The notes beneath the pieces were generated by a model. The model made no database searches, was not told the origin of the DNA, and saw nothing but the letters and a program-made list of their open reading frames with translations. Shown here in pieces: positions 34,310 to 42,795 of a stretch of 64,000 nt of DNA. Source of the DNA: Verrucomicrobiaceae bacterium (GTDB lineage: Bacteria > Verrucomicrobiota > Verrucomicrobiia > Verrucomicrobiales > Verrucomicrobiaceae); NCBI GenBank assembly GCA_024232965.1, contig JACKQF010000011.1, positions 1-64,000 of the forward strand. The letters are read 5' to 3'. How positions within the stretch are numbered: position 1 is the stretch's first letter; the number at the start of each line of letters is the position of its first letter. Made by a program: the position numbers and the translations under genes.

Positions 34310-35879
34310 CGCAGCACCGCCCGACTCAGATCGGGAGCTGCGCGGACTGCAGCTATTCCTGCGCCAGACGCGGGAATTTCGGCTAGCACTCGCTTTGTAC
34401 AGCGATGTCCGCGACCGGGATGAAATGATCACCCGCCTCGGATCGGATCTGGCGGGTGACGCCATCCAGGTACTCACGGTCAATCTCACCGAGGCCTCCC
34501 CGGCACGGACGCTGAGTGGCCGCATTGAGGCCGCGCTCAAGGCGCAAGCCGACCCCGCCCGGCACCCAGTCGTGATGGTGGTGAATCTCGACGCCGTCGT
34601 GGAGCACCTGCCGGAGCTTTCAAACACCGTCAGCGAAGGCACCGAGTTTTTCGCCACCGCAAACCTCCACCGCGAACTCTTTCCCCGGCTCTGCCCCGCG
34701 CCGCTGGTCATCTGGCTCACCGAATCCATGGAGCGCGCCTTTGCCGCCCAGGCTCCCGACCTCTGGCACTGGCGCAGTCATATCTTTGATCTCCGAACTC
34801 CACGGCGATTCACCTTCCCTCCCGAAGAGGCAGACAGCACCAAGGAACTCTCCGCCCTAGACCGTCTTCATGCCGAGACCCGTCTCCACCGCCTAGAGGA
34901 AGAACTCGCCGCCTACCGGAAGGTCGGGTCGCGCTCTGACGAGATGCGGGTGCTGTTCAGCATGGGAAATGCGCGAATGGATCTCGGCCAGCCTCGCTTG
35001 GCACGGTACGATTATGAAGCGGTACAGGAAATTGCCGAAGAACTCGGAAGCGAGGTGTGGCAGGCCCGTGCCGAGTGTCGCCTAGCCAATGCGTACGCCG
35101 CCAGTGGCGACTTCGAAAAAGCGGAGCCTCTGCACCGTCGATCAGTTGAGACGATGGAGCGGAATCTGGGACCCGAACACCGAGACACGCTGGCGAGCCT
35201 CAATGACCTCGCATCCCTGTTGGCTAACAAAGGAGATCTGGCCGCAGCGGAGCCACTATTAAGGCGAGTGCTGGAAGCGCAGGAACGGACACTGGGTTTG
35301 GAGCACATTGACACGTTAGGGACCCTCAACAACCTTGCGAATTTGATTAGATCCAAGGGGGATTTGTCGGGGGCGGAGCCCTTATATCGGCGGGCGCTGG
35401 CTGTGCAGGAACGGAGGTTGGGTGGGGATAGCCGGGACACGCTGACTAGTCTCAGCAATCTCGGGAGCCTTGTCTATTCCAAGGGCGATCCAGCAGAGGC
35501 GGAGCCGCTGTATCGGAGGGCGCTGGAGGCGCAGGAGCGGACACTGGGGACTGAGCACCCCGACACGCTGAGCAGCCTCAACAATCTTGCTCTGGTGCTG
35601 AGGGCCAAGGGAGATCTAAAGGGGGCGTTGCTCCTGAATTTGCGAGTGATCGAGGCGCAGGAGCGTACATTAGGGGAAGATCACCCTGCCACGCTGACCA
35701 GCCTCAACAACCTTGCTAATCTGTGGTCAGCTCAAGGTGAGTGGGCGGCGGCGGAGCCACTGTATCGGCGGGCGGTTGCCGGGGCGCATAAGCACTTTCT
35801 ACCAGACCATCCTCACCGTCTGGCTTATGAGAACAATTGGGCGCTGGCTCTGGTCAAGTTGGATGCCACGGAGGATTGA
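34269..35879 (+). CDS. Kinesin-light-chain-like TPR protein, second gene of the pair
   Basis: A 536-residue protein. Residues ~25-180 form an alpha/beta domain with a hydrophobic VVMVVNLDAVVEHL strand and PLVIWLTESMERAFA, like an NTPase fold that lacks a P-loop. A short helical linker (LDRLHAETRLHRLEEELAAY) follows. Residues ~285-530 contain five full TPR units of exactly 42 residues (pattern AEPLYRRALEAQERTLG, then HPDTLSSLNNLA, then KGDL) plus a partial sixth, as in FxsC/kinesin-light-chain type TPR_12 repeats that bind protein partners. The start ATG lies inside the upstream gene. Together with the ATPase it looks like a two-component sensing module; the output is unknown. Confidence 0.8.
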   Translation: MPLPRKARRPSKPDAAPPDSDRELRGLQLFLRQTREFRLALALYSDVRDRDEMITRLGSDLAGDAIQVLTVNLTEASPARTLSGRIEAALKAQADPARHPVVMVVNLDAVVEHLPELSNTVSEGTEFFATANLHRELFPRLCPAPLVIWLTESMERAFAAQAPDLWHWRSHIFDLRTPRRFTFPPEEADSTKELSALDRLHAETRLHRLEEELAAYRKVGSRSDEMRVLFSMGNARMDLGQPRLARYDYEAVQEIAEELGSEVWQARAECRLANAYAASGDFEKAEPLHRRSVETMERNLGPEHRDTLASLNDLASLLANKGDLAAAEPLLRRVLEAQERTLGLEHIDTLGTLNNLANLIRSKGDLSGAEPLYRRALAVQERRLGGDSRDTLTSLSNLGSLVYSKGDPAEAEPLYRRALEAQERTLGTEHPDTLSSLNNLALVLRAKGDLKGALLLNLRVIEAQERTLGEDHPATLTSLNNLANLWSAQGEWAAAEPLYRRAVAGAHKHFLPDHPHRLAYENNWALALVKLDATED

Positions 35880-35933
35880 GGGGGCTTTGGCGGGCGGTTG
35901 GTGCGGCCTGGGAGGAGGCGTCTTCGGCACCGT

Positions 35934-36227
35934 CAGAAAATTCTTTTTTGAGCCTGGGGGAGACTCCTCTGGCCTCAGAAAAGACTTTTCTGGAGGGAAG
36001 GTAAGGTGCAGGACCCTTGGAAAAATCTTTTCCGGACCCGGGGGATAGTACCCCGGCCCTGGAAAATTCTTTTCTGCCCCTGGGGGAGAACACCCGACCC
36101 TTGGAAAAATCTTTTCCGGACCCTGGGGAGAGTACCCCACCCTTGGAAAATTCTTTTCTGACCCCTCCGGACCTTCCTTTCCCTCCAGAAAAATCTTTTC
36201 TGAGGCCAGGGGAGGTGATCTGTCCCT
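35934..36227. repeat. Seven tandem 42-bp repeats with dyad A/T cores
   Basis: Units begin at 35934, 35976, 36018, 36060, 36102, 36144 and 36186, exactly 42 bp apart with no indels. Each has a core of four or more A, three central bases and four or more T (for example GGAAAA-ATC-TTTTCC). Units 2 and 7 have CAGAAAA...TTTTCTG while units 3 and 5 have GGAAAA...TTTTCC, a paired change that keeps the palindrome. Units 3 and 5 also carry a GC dyad (CCGGGG...CCCCGG; TGGGG...CCCCA). Confidence 0.9.
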
Positions 36228-36515
36228 GGTGGGCTGCTCCTGCTGACTTTGAGCCAAGGTCCAAAGATTCCTTTGCCCCCATTCCTCTGCCTTCCTTTGA
36301 TGGGTGTCTCGGGTGGGTTTGTGATGGCAGGATTCGGTCGCGCCTTGGGGGGGCTTTGGGGTTGTTACGGCGGGAAATGGGCGGCGATGCTGGGGGGGCT
36401 GAGTTTGCGACGGTCATAGACCGTGCGCTACAGGGGTTTTGATGATGTTTGAGGCCTGATTCGGTTTTGAGAGGCAGAGGAATGGGGGCAGTGGAATGAG
36501 TTAGTTTGGGCTCAG

Positions 36516-36563
36516 TCAGGACATAGGTAACACTCTTGGCTCAGGACATGGGTAACACTTTTG
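36516..36563. repeat. 25-bp direct repeat, possible insertion-sequence end remnants
   Basis: TCAGGACATAGGTAACACTC (36516) and TCAGGACATGGGTAACACTT (36541) are 25 bp apart. The motif resembles ends of IS481-type elements by memory. No transposase frame is nearby. Confidence 0.35.
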
Positions 36564-36630
36564 ACATTTCTGCTTTCCTCCTTCCTGCCTTCCTAATTTT
36601 GCATTCGGCTTCCCGGCATTTAGCCGGTCG

Positions 36631-39600
36631 TTACACGTCGTCGGGGGCTAGCCAGCGCATGCGGAGGATGCGGAATTTGCGGCCGTAGGCGATGTTGTTT
36701 TTGGCTTTGAGGGTGCTGGGGGCGGCCCAGGGGGTGTCGGCTTGTTCGGCGTCGGGGTCGGTGGTGCTGGAGAGGTATTCGGGGAGGCGCTGCACGATGA
36801 GCTCGCACCAGGCGCGGGCTTGGAGGCGGTTGGTCTGGGGGTCGATGACATCCCCGTAAGCGCGGATTTTGAAGGTGTCTGAGCGGGCGGCCCACTGGGG
36901 GCCGAGCGCCTGGAAGAGATCCCCCTGGGTGAGGTAGCCGGGGGCGGCGGCGGCGAGGGGGCCGGTGGCGTGATCGGGATGGGGGAAGTCGGCGGGGTCG
37001 GTGTCGTCTTCATTGCCCTGGGCCTTGGCCCGGGCGGTGGCGGCGTCGAGGTCGCTGGCGGTGAGTTCGGCGGGAAAGAGGCCGTTGATCTGGGTGCGAT
37101 CGATGGCGGCCTGGAGTGCGCCGGTGAGGCCGGTCTCTTCTTCGCTGAGGCGGCGGTTGAGGAGATCTGCGAGGCTGATGAAGGGGCCGCGGCGTTTGAC
37201 TTCCTTGACGATTTCCTCTGCGAGGGCGCGGACGTCGCGATCGCTGAGGCTGCGGTAGCCGCGCCAGCGATTGTTGGCAGGGCCGCTGGCTAGCATGCAG
37301 CGGGAGATGAGGTTGAGGATATCGTCTTTCACCTCGGTATCGGAGTCGTCATCGGTGGCGTCCCGCTGGGCGATGGAGAGGTGATCGAGGCTGGCGAGCT
37401 GCGCCATCCAGGCTTCGACAGAGGTGCTATTGACGTTGAAGGCACCGCGCAAGAGGAGGCGAGAGGCGGCGAGCTGGTAGGGGCGGACGCCGTCGAGTCC
37501 GGAGATGAGGGTCTGGGCGACTTTTTGGCGGTTTTCGTTAGCGCCGACGAGGAAGAACATGCGCCGATTCGGCAGAGGCACGGGGTTCTCCAGGCGGGTG
37601 AAATCGACGATGCGGCTGGTGACGCCTTCGCTGCCGGGATAGGGGGTGATGGAGGAGAAGAAGTATCGATCCGCGAGGGCGGCATTGGCATGCCAGGGTA
37701 GATCAAAGACGTGATTGCGCTCCCCATCGGAGCTGAGGGGGCGTTCGATGTAGGGATTGGCGTGGCTGCTGCCGAAGATGTAACCGGGGTTGAAGGGGCT
37801 GCGGTCGAACTCGAAGTGCTGGAGACTGCCGAGGGAGACGAGCGGGGTGGTGGGGCACTCAAAGAGCGGAGAGTGGGTGGTATCGCCGTCCGAACTCATG
37901 GAGGGACCCCAGTAGCCATTGGAGTCTGGCTTGATCTCGATGATGCCAAAGTCTGAGGAGATCTTGCGCGCATCAATCTGGTAATGGGGGGCGGTGGCGG
38001 GGTAGCCGCCATCGTGGTTGCGCTGCAGGCGGCCGAATCTGGGGGAGAAGTGGTCGATGAGCGGGGCGGGGAATTTGGCGAGATCTGCCTCGGTCTTCCA
38101 GTACCAATCCCAGACGCCGAGGAAGCGCTTGTGATCGGCGCTGAGGTGATCCCCGACGGCGAGTTCATCACTCATGCCGGGGAGGGGCTTGCCGTCTTCT
38201 TCTCCAGTATAGCGGCGGGTGCTGTAGAGGAAGCGCATGGCGGAGCCGAGGCGCATGGGCCACCAGTCAAAGGAGTCGATGGGGGAATTCCCGCCTTTGA
38301 AGAAGCCGAGCGATTCGGCGTAGAGCGGCAGGGGATCGCCCTCTGGGTTCAAGGGGACCTCTTCGCGATCGGGGCGGTCGAAGTGCTCGGCGGGGTAGTT
38401 TTTGATAAACTCAAAGGGGTCGTCGTCGGGGTAGGCTCCATCGCGCAGGGGCTCCAGGGTGATGCGCACAGTGGAGTCGGAGTAGAGGCGGACGAAGGCC
38501 TTGCCGGGAGGCGGTGGCGCGCCGCCAGGGCCTGCGCGTCCAGGCGCGAGCAATTGATCAAAGCCGACGCCGCCATCGGGGTTCCAGCCTCGGGTGAGCT
38601 TCAGATGCTGGTCCTGGACGAGCTTGGAATCCTGGAAGAGTTCGGGCGCGGTATTGTTCGGTGAATACACGGCGAATTCGCCGGGCTGGATCTGGGACTT
38701 GGCGGAAAGATCATCGGGATCTTTGAGAAGGATATAGGCACCGGACTGGAGCTGGTAATTGGCGAAGAGCTGCTGCTGGGTGATATCGGTGGCGACGGAC
38801 CACTCTCTATTTTGGTCTGCCCACTCGCCATTTTGTCCGGGCGGCAGTGAGCCTTGGCTAGGGCGGGTGGCGCGGTAGATGGTGCCGCCGTGGTAGACTT
38901 CGTCGCCAGTCCGGTAAGGCCGTGAGGCACCCCAGGGATCGCGCTTTTCAACGACGATGTGCAAGGTGGGCGACATGGAGTCGATGCGGAAGGCATCGAA
39001 CTCGAGCTTGGTATTGTAGGGGTTCCAAAGGGTGATGATGGGATCGAGGGCGATGACGAGTTTTTGATCTGGACCGCCGGGTGTCTCTGCGGCCTCGGGT
39101 TTGGCCATGGCGCTGTAGGCAAAGATGACGCGAGAGGCGAGCGGGGTAAAGGCGCGCGGAGTGGGGGCAACGATGGAGAGGAGCGGGGGCTCTGCGTCGT
39201 CGCGCGGGATCGGTAGGAGTTGCGCGCTGAGCATGGGATCGCCATCGGGATCGTCCATCTTTTTGTAGGCTCGGTAGTAGTCCCGCAGGGTGCGCCAGGA
39301 GGGGGCGTCGTAGCTGGTCACGTCGTCGGTGACTCGGAACATGGGCTTGTCATTAGCTCCATCGAAGAACGAGTCGCCATCGAACTCGGTGTCGTTCATC
39401 TCCAGCGCGAGATTCAGATCCAGCTTCAGCCCGCCGCCATTCGCGGTGGTGCTGAGCACGCCATACGAGTCTGCGGTGAAGCTGTGGTAGTAGTGCTGGA
39501 AGAGGCGGCGATAGGTGCGGCGCTGCCCGCTGTCTGCCAGCAGAGGTGCCTGGGAGTAGGTGAGCACGCGGTCGGCGAGCTCCGAGTCGCGAGGGAAGTC

Positions 39601-40365
39601 TGCCATGTCGTCCGCCTTCCACAGGGCGGGCCGTGGGGCGGCGGCGACGTTTGACTTTACCTGGCGCATGTTTTCCGCGCCGTTGATATCGCTGCCGGGT
39701 AGGGCGAGATTCAGCCGCGCTTTGACGCCCTCATCAAAGACCCACCAGGCCTGGTGGCCGATGACTTCTTCTTCGCCCTTGCTACCGGTGGAGCGGCGAT
39801 TGGCCTTGGCCTTTAACTCGATGAGGCGGGCCTTGACGGAGAGAGCGGGATCATCACCGACGTCATGGCGCAGCAGCCAGACGGTCTCGCCACCGGGCTG
39901 GGGATCGGGCAGGTTGGTGGTGGGATCGACGGGACTTTTGGGCGGGTGATCTGGGTCATACGTTCCGACGCCGTCGCTGGTCAGCCAGACCATGGGTTGC
40001 GGTGGTTCGTCGGGCTTATCGGGATCGCGAGAGGCGGGCCAGACGCCGGTGAGATAGGGATTGCGAATGCCATCGGGGTCGGGCGTATCGGGATTGCTAT
40101 CCAGCAGGGCGGCGGTGGCGGTGATGCGGTCATCGTGGCCGGCGTAGGTCTGCAATTGGCCGAGTCCGGCATAGGCGGCATTGAGGGCGTTTTGCCGCGC
40201 GCGCTGCTGGATGGCGGCATTGTCCATGAGGCGCGTCTCGGTGAGGGTCAGCGTGACGAGGGACATGATCATGCCCAAAAGCAGCGCACTGAGCAGCAAG
40301 GCGATCACGAGCGCGAAACCTCTGCGCCGTGAAGTGGATGCGTGAGGGTGAGGGCGGGGGATCAT
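36631..40365 (-). CDS. Verru_Chthon cassette protein A (GspK/PilX-like prepilin, 1244 aa)
   Basis: A 1244-residue protein starting with an Arg-rich leader and RRRGFALVIALLLSALLLGMIMSL, the GFALV-type prepilin start of GspK/PilX minor pilins. The body is long, polar and beta-rich with many aspartate/proline loops, and ends in a region with helix-hairpin-like GspK repeats (SDRDVRALAEEIVKEVKRRGPFISLADLLNRR). This size and the cluster with three other prepilin genes fit the Verru_Chthon cassette protein A family as I recall it. It is last of four genes and overlaps cassette C by 4 bp. It is presumably exported and processed by a prepilin peptidase. Confidence 0.8.
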   Translation of the reverse strand: MIPRPHPHASTSRRRGFALVIALLLSALLLGMIMSLVTLTLTETRLMDNAAIQQRARQNALNAAYAGLGQLQTYAGHDDRITATAALLDSNPDTPDPDGIRNPYLTGVWPASRDPDKPDEPPQPMVWLTSDGVGTYDPDHPPKSPVDPTTNLPDPQPGGETVWLLRHDVGDDPALSVKARLIELKAKANRRSTGSKGEEEVIGHQAWWVFDEGVKARLNLALPGSDINGAENMRQVKSNVAAAPRPALWKADDMADFPRDSELADRVLTYSQAPLLADSGQRRTYRRLFQHYYHSFTADSYGVLSTTANGGGLKLDLNLALEMNDTEFDGDSFFDGANDKPMFRVTDDVTSYDAPSWRTLRDYYRAYKKMDDPDGDPMLSAQLLPIPRDDAEPPLLSIVAPTPRAFTPLASRVIFAYSAMAKPEAAETPGGPDQKLVIALDPIITLWNPYNTKLEFDAFRIDSMSPTLHIVVEKRDPWGASRPYRTGDEVYHGGTIYRATRPSQGSLPPGQNGEWADQNREWSVATDITQQQLFANYQLQSGAYILLKDPDDLSAKSQIQPGEFAVYSPNNTAPELFQDSKLVQDQHLKLTRGWNPDGGVGFDQLLAPGRAGPGGAPPPPGKAFVRLYSDSTVRITLEPLRDGAYPDDDPFEFIKNYPAEHFDRPDREEVPLNPEGDPLPLYAESLGFFKGGNSPIDSFDWWPMRLGSAMRFLYSTRRYTGEEDGKPLPGMSDELAVGDHLSADHKRFLGVWDWYWKTEADLAKFPAPLIDHFSPRFGRLQRNHDGGYPATAPHYQIDARKISSDFGIIEIKPDSNGYWGPSMSSDGDTTHSPLFECPTTPLVSLGSLQHFEFDRSPFNPGYIFGSSHANPYIERPLSSDGERNHVFDLPWHANAALADRYFFSSITPYPGSEGVTSRIVDFTRLENPVPLPNRRMFFLVGANENRQKVAQTLISGLDGVRPYQLAASRLLLRGAFNVNSTSVEAWMAQLASLDHLSIAQRDATDDDSDTEVKDDILNLISRCMLASGPANNRWRGYRSLSDRDVRALAEEIVKEVKRRGPFISLADLLNRRLSEEETGLTGALQAAIDRTQINGLFPAELTASDLDAATARAKAQGNEDDTDPADFPHPDHATGPLAAAAPGYLTQGDLFQALGPQWAARSDTFKIRAYGDVIDPQTNRLQARAWCELIVQRLPEYLSSTTDPDAEQADTPWAAPSTLKAKNNIAYGRKFRILRMRWLAPDDV

Positions 40366-41342
40366 AACTCTCGCTTCAAGTTAACGCTGCGCATGTAGAT
40401 GCGGGCGTCTTGATCAACGACATGCCACCAGGCGTCTGCGTCCATGTGCTCCTGCTCGCGGGCGCGGAGTTCGCGGGCACCGAAGTGGCTGAGGATGCGG
40501 ACGTAGATGTCCATGCGCTCTGGCATGCCGTCCTGCGGTGCGCGGTAGCGGTGCTCGTCTGAGAGAGGGGAGAGGCTCTGGTGGCGATTCGGGAAACCTT
40601 CCACCAATTGGCCATCGTCATTGCGCTGCAGGATGATGACGCCGAGATCAACGATCTGACCGCAGACGAGGCTGTTTTCTCCGGGCTTCTTGAGCTCCCC
40701 CGGTTCGCCAGGATTGGTGTTGCCGCTGTATTGATCGATCTGGTATCCCTGGTCAAAGGTGCGATCCGCACGCACGACGGTGCGGAAGAGTTGGTAGCCA
40801 GCGGAGTCCTCCGGCGCGCCGGGTGCGGGTCGGGTGCGGATGATCTGCCAGCCGACGGCATTGATGTCTCCCGGTGTATCGTGCTGATCGGTAAAGACAT
40901 CGCGGTCCTGTGGCATGCAGAAGAAGCGCAGCCACATCCCAGCCTGACCAAAGCGGTAGTCGGCGGGATCGATCTTGTCGGTGCCGCGATCCGGCCGCGG
41001 CGCGAGCTCCAGGGAGTCGCCAGCGGGTTTTTCACCTGGTGCAGTGATCCAGCGGCCGGAGTTGTTGCCATCGGTGAGGACATCGACGGCCAGCCAAGTT
41101 TCGTTTTCGCGCTGGCGAATGAGGGCGGTTTGGAAATCCTGGGTGAGGAGATCCATGACCAAGCGAGCGCGGGAACTGCGATCCAGCAGACTGGTGGAGC
41201 CGCGGTAAATGCGCCCCGCATTCAGCGTCCAGATGGCGAGAAAGGCGGTGAACATCGCCGTGAGGGTGATGGCGAGAAGGACCTCGATGAGGGTAAAGCC
41301 AGCCCGGCGGCGCAGAGTGTGGAGATGGACGCGCGCTGGCAT
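40362..41342 (-). CDS. Verru_Chthon cassette protein C (prepilin-like)
   Basis: A 326-residue protein with a type IV prepilin start RRAGFTLIEVLLAITLTAMFTAFLAIW near residue 12. After the membrane helix comes a beta-rich pseudopilin-like body with YRGSTSLLDRSSRARLVMDLLTQDFQTALI, as in GspJ-type minor pilins. It is third in the transcription order and overlaps cassette A by 4 bp. Such proteins may form the tip of a pseudopilus or a surface fibre. Function of the cassette is unknown. Confidence 0.8.
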   Translation of the reverse strand: MPARVHLHTLRRRAGFTLIEVLLAITLTAMFTAFLAIWTLNAGRIYRGSTSLLDRSSRARLVMDLLTQDFQTALIRQRENETWLAVDVLTDGNNSGRWITAPGEKPAGDSLELAPRPDRGTDKIDPADYRFGQAGMWLRFFCMPQDRDVFTDQHDTPGDINAVGWQIIRTRPAPGAPEDSAGYQLFRTVVRADRTFDQGYQIDQYSGNTNPGEPGELKKPGENSLVCGQIVDLGVIILQRNDDGQLVEGFPNRHQSLSPLSDEHRYRAPQDGMPERMDIYVRILSHFGARELRAREQEHMDADAWWHVVDQDARIYMRSVNLKREL

Positions 41343-41354
41343 AGGGGCAGGGCG

Positions 41355-41609
41355 TTAGGGCGTGGTATTGGCGGTGGGGTCAGAGGTGGGGCCGCCGTTC
41401 GATTCTGGGATGACGGTGTCGGTGGTGACGGCGGCATTGCGCATGCCAGCCTCCGCTGCGCGAAGGCGTCGCGTGCTGCCACCGATGGAACCGAGCAGGC
41501 TCATGACCACCACCGCGACCATGGCGACGACACCCAAAGCCAGCACCACCTCGATCAGCGTGAAGCCGCTGCGGCGGGAGGTGGGGCGTGTCTGAGCGGG
41601 GGAGGGCAT
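41355..41609 (-). CDS. Verru_Chthon cassette protein B (short prepilin-like)
   Basis: An 84-residue protein with a prepilin start RRSGFTLIEVVLALGVVAMVAVVVMSL near residue 12, followed by a short soluble tail. It lacks the globular domain that normal pseudopilins carry, so it is either a minimal helper (GspI-like) or truncated. It lies 12 bp before cassette C and 9 bp after cassette D, all on the same strand. Confidence 0.7.
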   Translation of the reverse strand: MPSPAQTRPTSRRSGFTLIEVVLALGVVAMVAVVVMSLLGSIGGSTRRLRAAEAGMRNAAVTTDTVIPESNGGPTSDPTANTTP

Positions 41610-41618
41610 GGCGGCAGT

Positions 41619-42242
41619 TTACTCCTTTTCGGTGCCGGGTGGCAATTCGGAAACAAAGCCGTAAGCACTGACCCAGATGCCGCGGATGTCTTTGCGATCT
41701 TTAAAGACGGGCTTCCCATCGACGACACCACCGAGCCCGAAGCGGCAGACATACGAGGAGTCTGCGGTGCGTCCGGATCCCTCAAACTCATAGCTGAGAC
41801 ATTGCGCGCCAGAGGCCCAGCCGCTGACTGCCTCTGGCAGCGTGGCGCTTTTTCCGCTGTGCGGACCGGCGGTGGCGGTGTCTGCCCAGACGATGCCGGG
41901 GGGCAGTCTCTCTGGCAATCCCACGGGGTGCCACTCGCCAGAGCCGGGCTCTGTCTCCGCGACGATGGTGACGGCGCGCCAGCAGTAGTCGGGCTGGTCG
42001 GGATCGGTGTGGACGAGCAGGCGGGCGTTGCTGGAGCGCATGACGGCGACAAAGCGGGCCTCGCGGATTTTGCTGCCGACGAATTGCTCTGCGGCGGACA
42101 TCCTTTCCCCCATTGGTGTCTTTTGAAACGAAAGACCTGCCATCAGGAGAATGGCGATGATGACCAGGACGATCAATTGCTCCAGGAGGCTAAAGGCCTG
42201 CCTGCATGAGCAGCGCACGTTGCCCTGGAGAAATGCGGTCAC
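41619..42242 (-). CDS. Verru_Chthon cassette protein D (prepilin-like)
   Basis: A 207-residue protein starting at GTG. The prepilin-type segment is CRQAFSLLEQLIVLVIIAILLMAG, with alanine in place of the usual glycine before the phenylalanine, which could slow processing. The rest is a beta-rich pseudopilin body with SAAEQFVGSKIREARFVAVMRSSNARLLV, typical of GspH-like minor pilins. It starts 6 bp after the Fur gene stop, so it is probably co-transcribed with the regulator. Confidence 0.75.
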   Translation of the reverse strand: MTAFLQGNVRCSCRQAFSLLEQLIVLVIIAILLMAGLSFQKTPMGERMSAAEQFVGSKIREARFVAVMRSSNARLLVHTDPDQPDYCWRAVTIVAETEPGSGEWHPVGLPERLPPGIVWADTATAGPHSGKSATLPEAVSGWASGAQCLSYEFEGSGRTADSSYVCRFGLGGVVDGKPVFKDRKDIRGIWVSAYGFVSELPPGTEKE

Positions 42243-42248
42243 GCGGAG

Positions 42249-42734
42249 TTAGTGGTGATGCGTCTGGAGCTCTGGGTGCTCCTTGAAGCGGCAGGTGCCG
42301 TTGCGGGAGAGTTCATCGCAGTGGGCCTCGATGCGCATGCTTTTCATCTGCGGCTGAAAGCCCAGCCTGCGGGTGATGCAGTCGTGCAGCAGCGCGATGT
42401 GCTCGTCCTCAAACTCAACGACGCGATCACAATCGAGGCAGATGAGGTGATTGTGCTGGGGCTTGTCGAGGAAATTGGGGTCGTAGTATGTCTGATCGCG
42501 ACCGAGCTCCACGACGCGCAGGAGATCGCATTCCTGAAGGAGGCTGAGGGTGCGGTAAACGGTGGCGCGGGAGACGGTGCGGTCAATTTTCCGGACCATG
42601 TCCAGCAGTTCATCTGCATTGAAGTGGCGATCCGTGGCAAAGGCTGCCTCGACGATAACATCCCGTTGTCGGGTGTTTCTCAAGCCCTTGGCGGCAAGGT
42701 GCTTGCTGAGTCGTTCATTGATTCGTGCGTCCAT
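42249..42734 (-). CDS. Fur-family metal-dependent regulator
   Basis: A 161-residue Fur/PerR/Zur family protein. ATG 42734 gives the usual MDARINERLSKHLAAKG start; a start 39 bp upstream is possible. The winged helix contains RNTRQRDVIVEAAF and SRATVYRTLSLLQECDLLRVVEL. The dimerisation domain holds the metal ligands HNHLICLDCDRVVEFED and later HCDELSRNGTC. The CxxC zinc pair is present once (CLDC), and the C-terminal pair is replaced by HC...C. It heads the pilin-like cassette operon, so metal or redox state may control the cassette. Which metal it senses cannot be told from sequence. Confidence 0.85.
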   Translation of the reverse strand: MDARINERLSKHLAAKGLRNTRQRDVIVEAAFATDRHFNADELLDMVRKIDRTVSRATVYRTLSLLQECDLLRVVELGRDQTYYDPNFLDKPQHNHLICLDCDRVVEFEDEHIALLHDCITRRLGFQPQMKSMRIEAHCDELSRNGTCRFKEHPELQTHHH

Positions 42735-42795
42735 TATCGCGGGCAGATTAGCCAGCAAGTGAGGGAATGACAAGCCTGCGGTATTTTTTTGAGTG

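Larger units (their letters stand above)
35880..36630. other. Gene-free stretch between the TPR gene and the pilin-like cassette
   Basis: About 750 bases. It contains the 42-bp tandem array (35934-36227), a purine/pyrimidine-biased stretch with a decayed copy around 36260-36280, and a 25-bp repeat at 36516-36563. Several frames are open across the array only because the unit length is a multiple of three. Confidence 0.6.

Noticed and set aside
35934..36227. CRISPR array
   Set aside because: The repeat fills the whole 42-bp unit and there are no unique spacers or cas genes.
35799..36442. Three long open frames (152, 187 and 141 codons) across the 42-bp array
   Set aside because: The period is divisible by three and the units lack stops in several frames on both strands, so long frames are expected by chance. 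The covarying dyads point to DNA-level, not protein-level, selection.
40581..42209. 542-codon forward frame opposite the pilin-like cassette
   Set aside because: Antisense shadow of GC-rich genes; no start signal and peptide is not protein-like.
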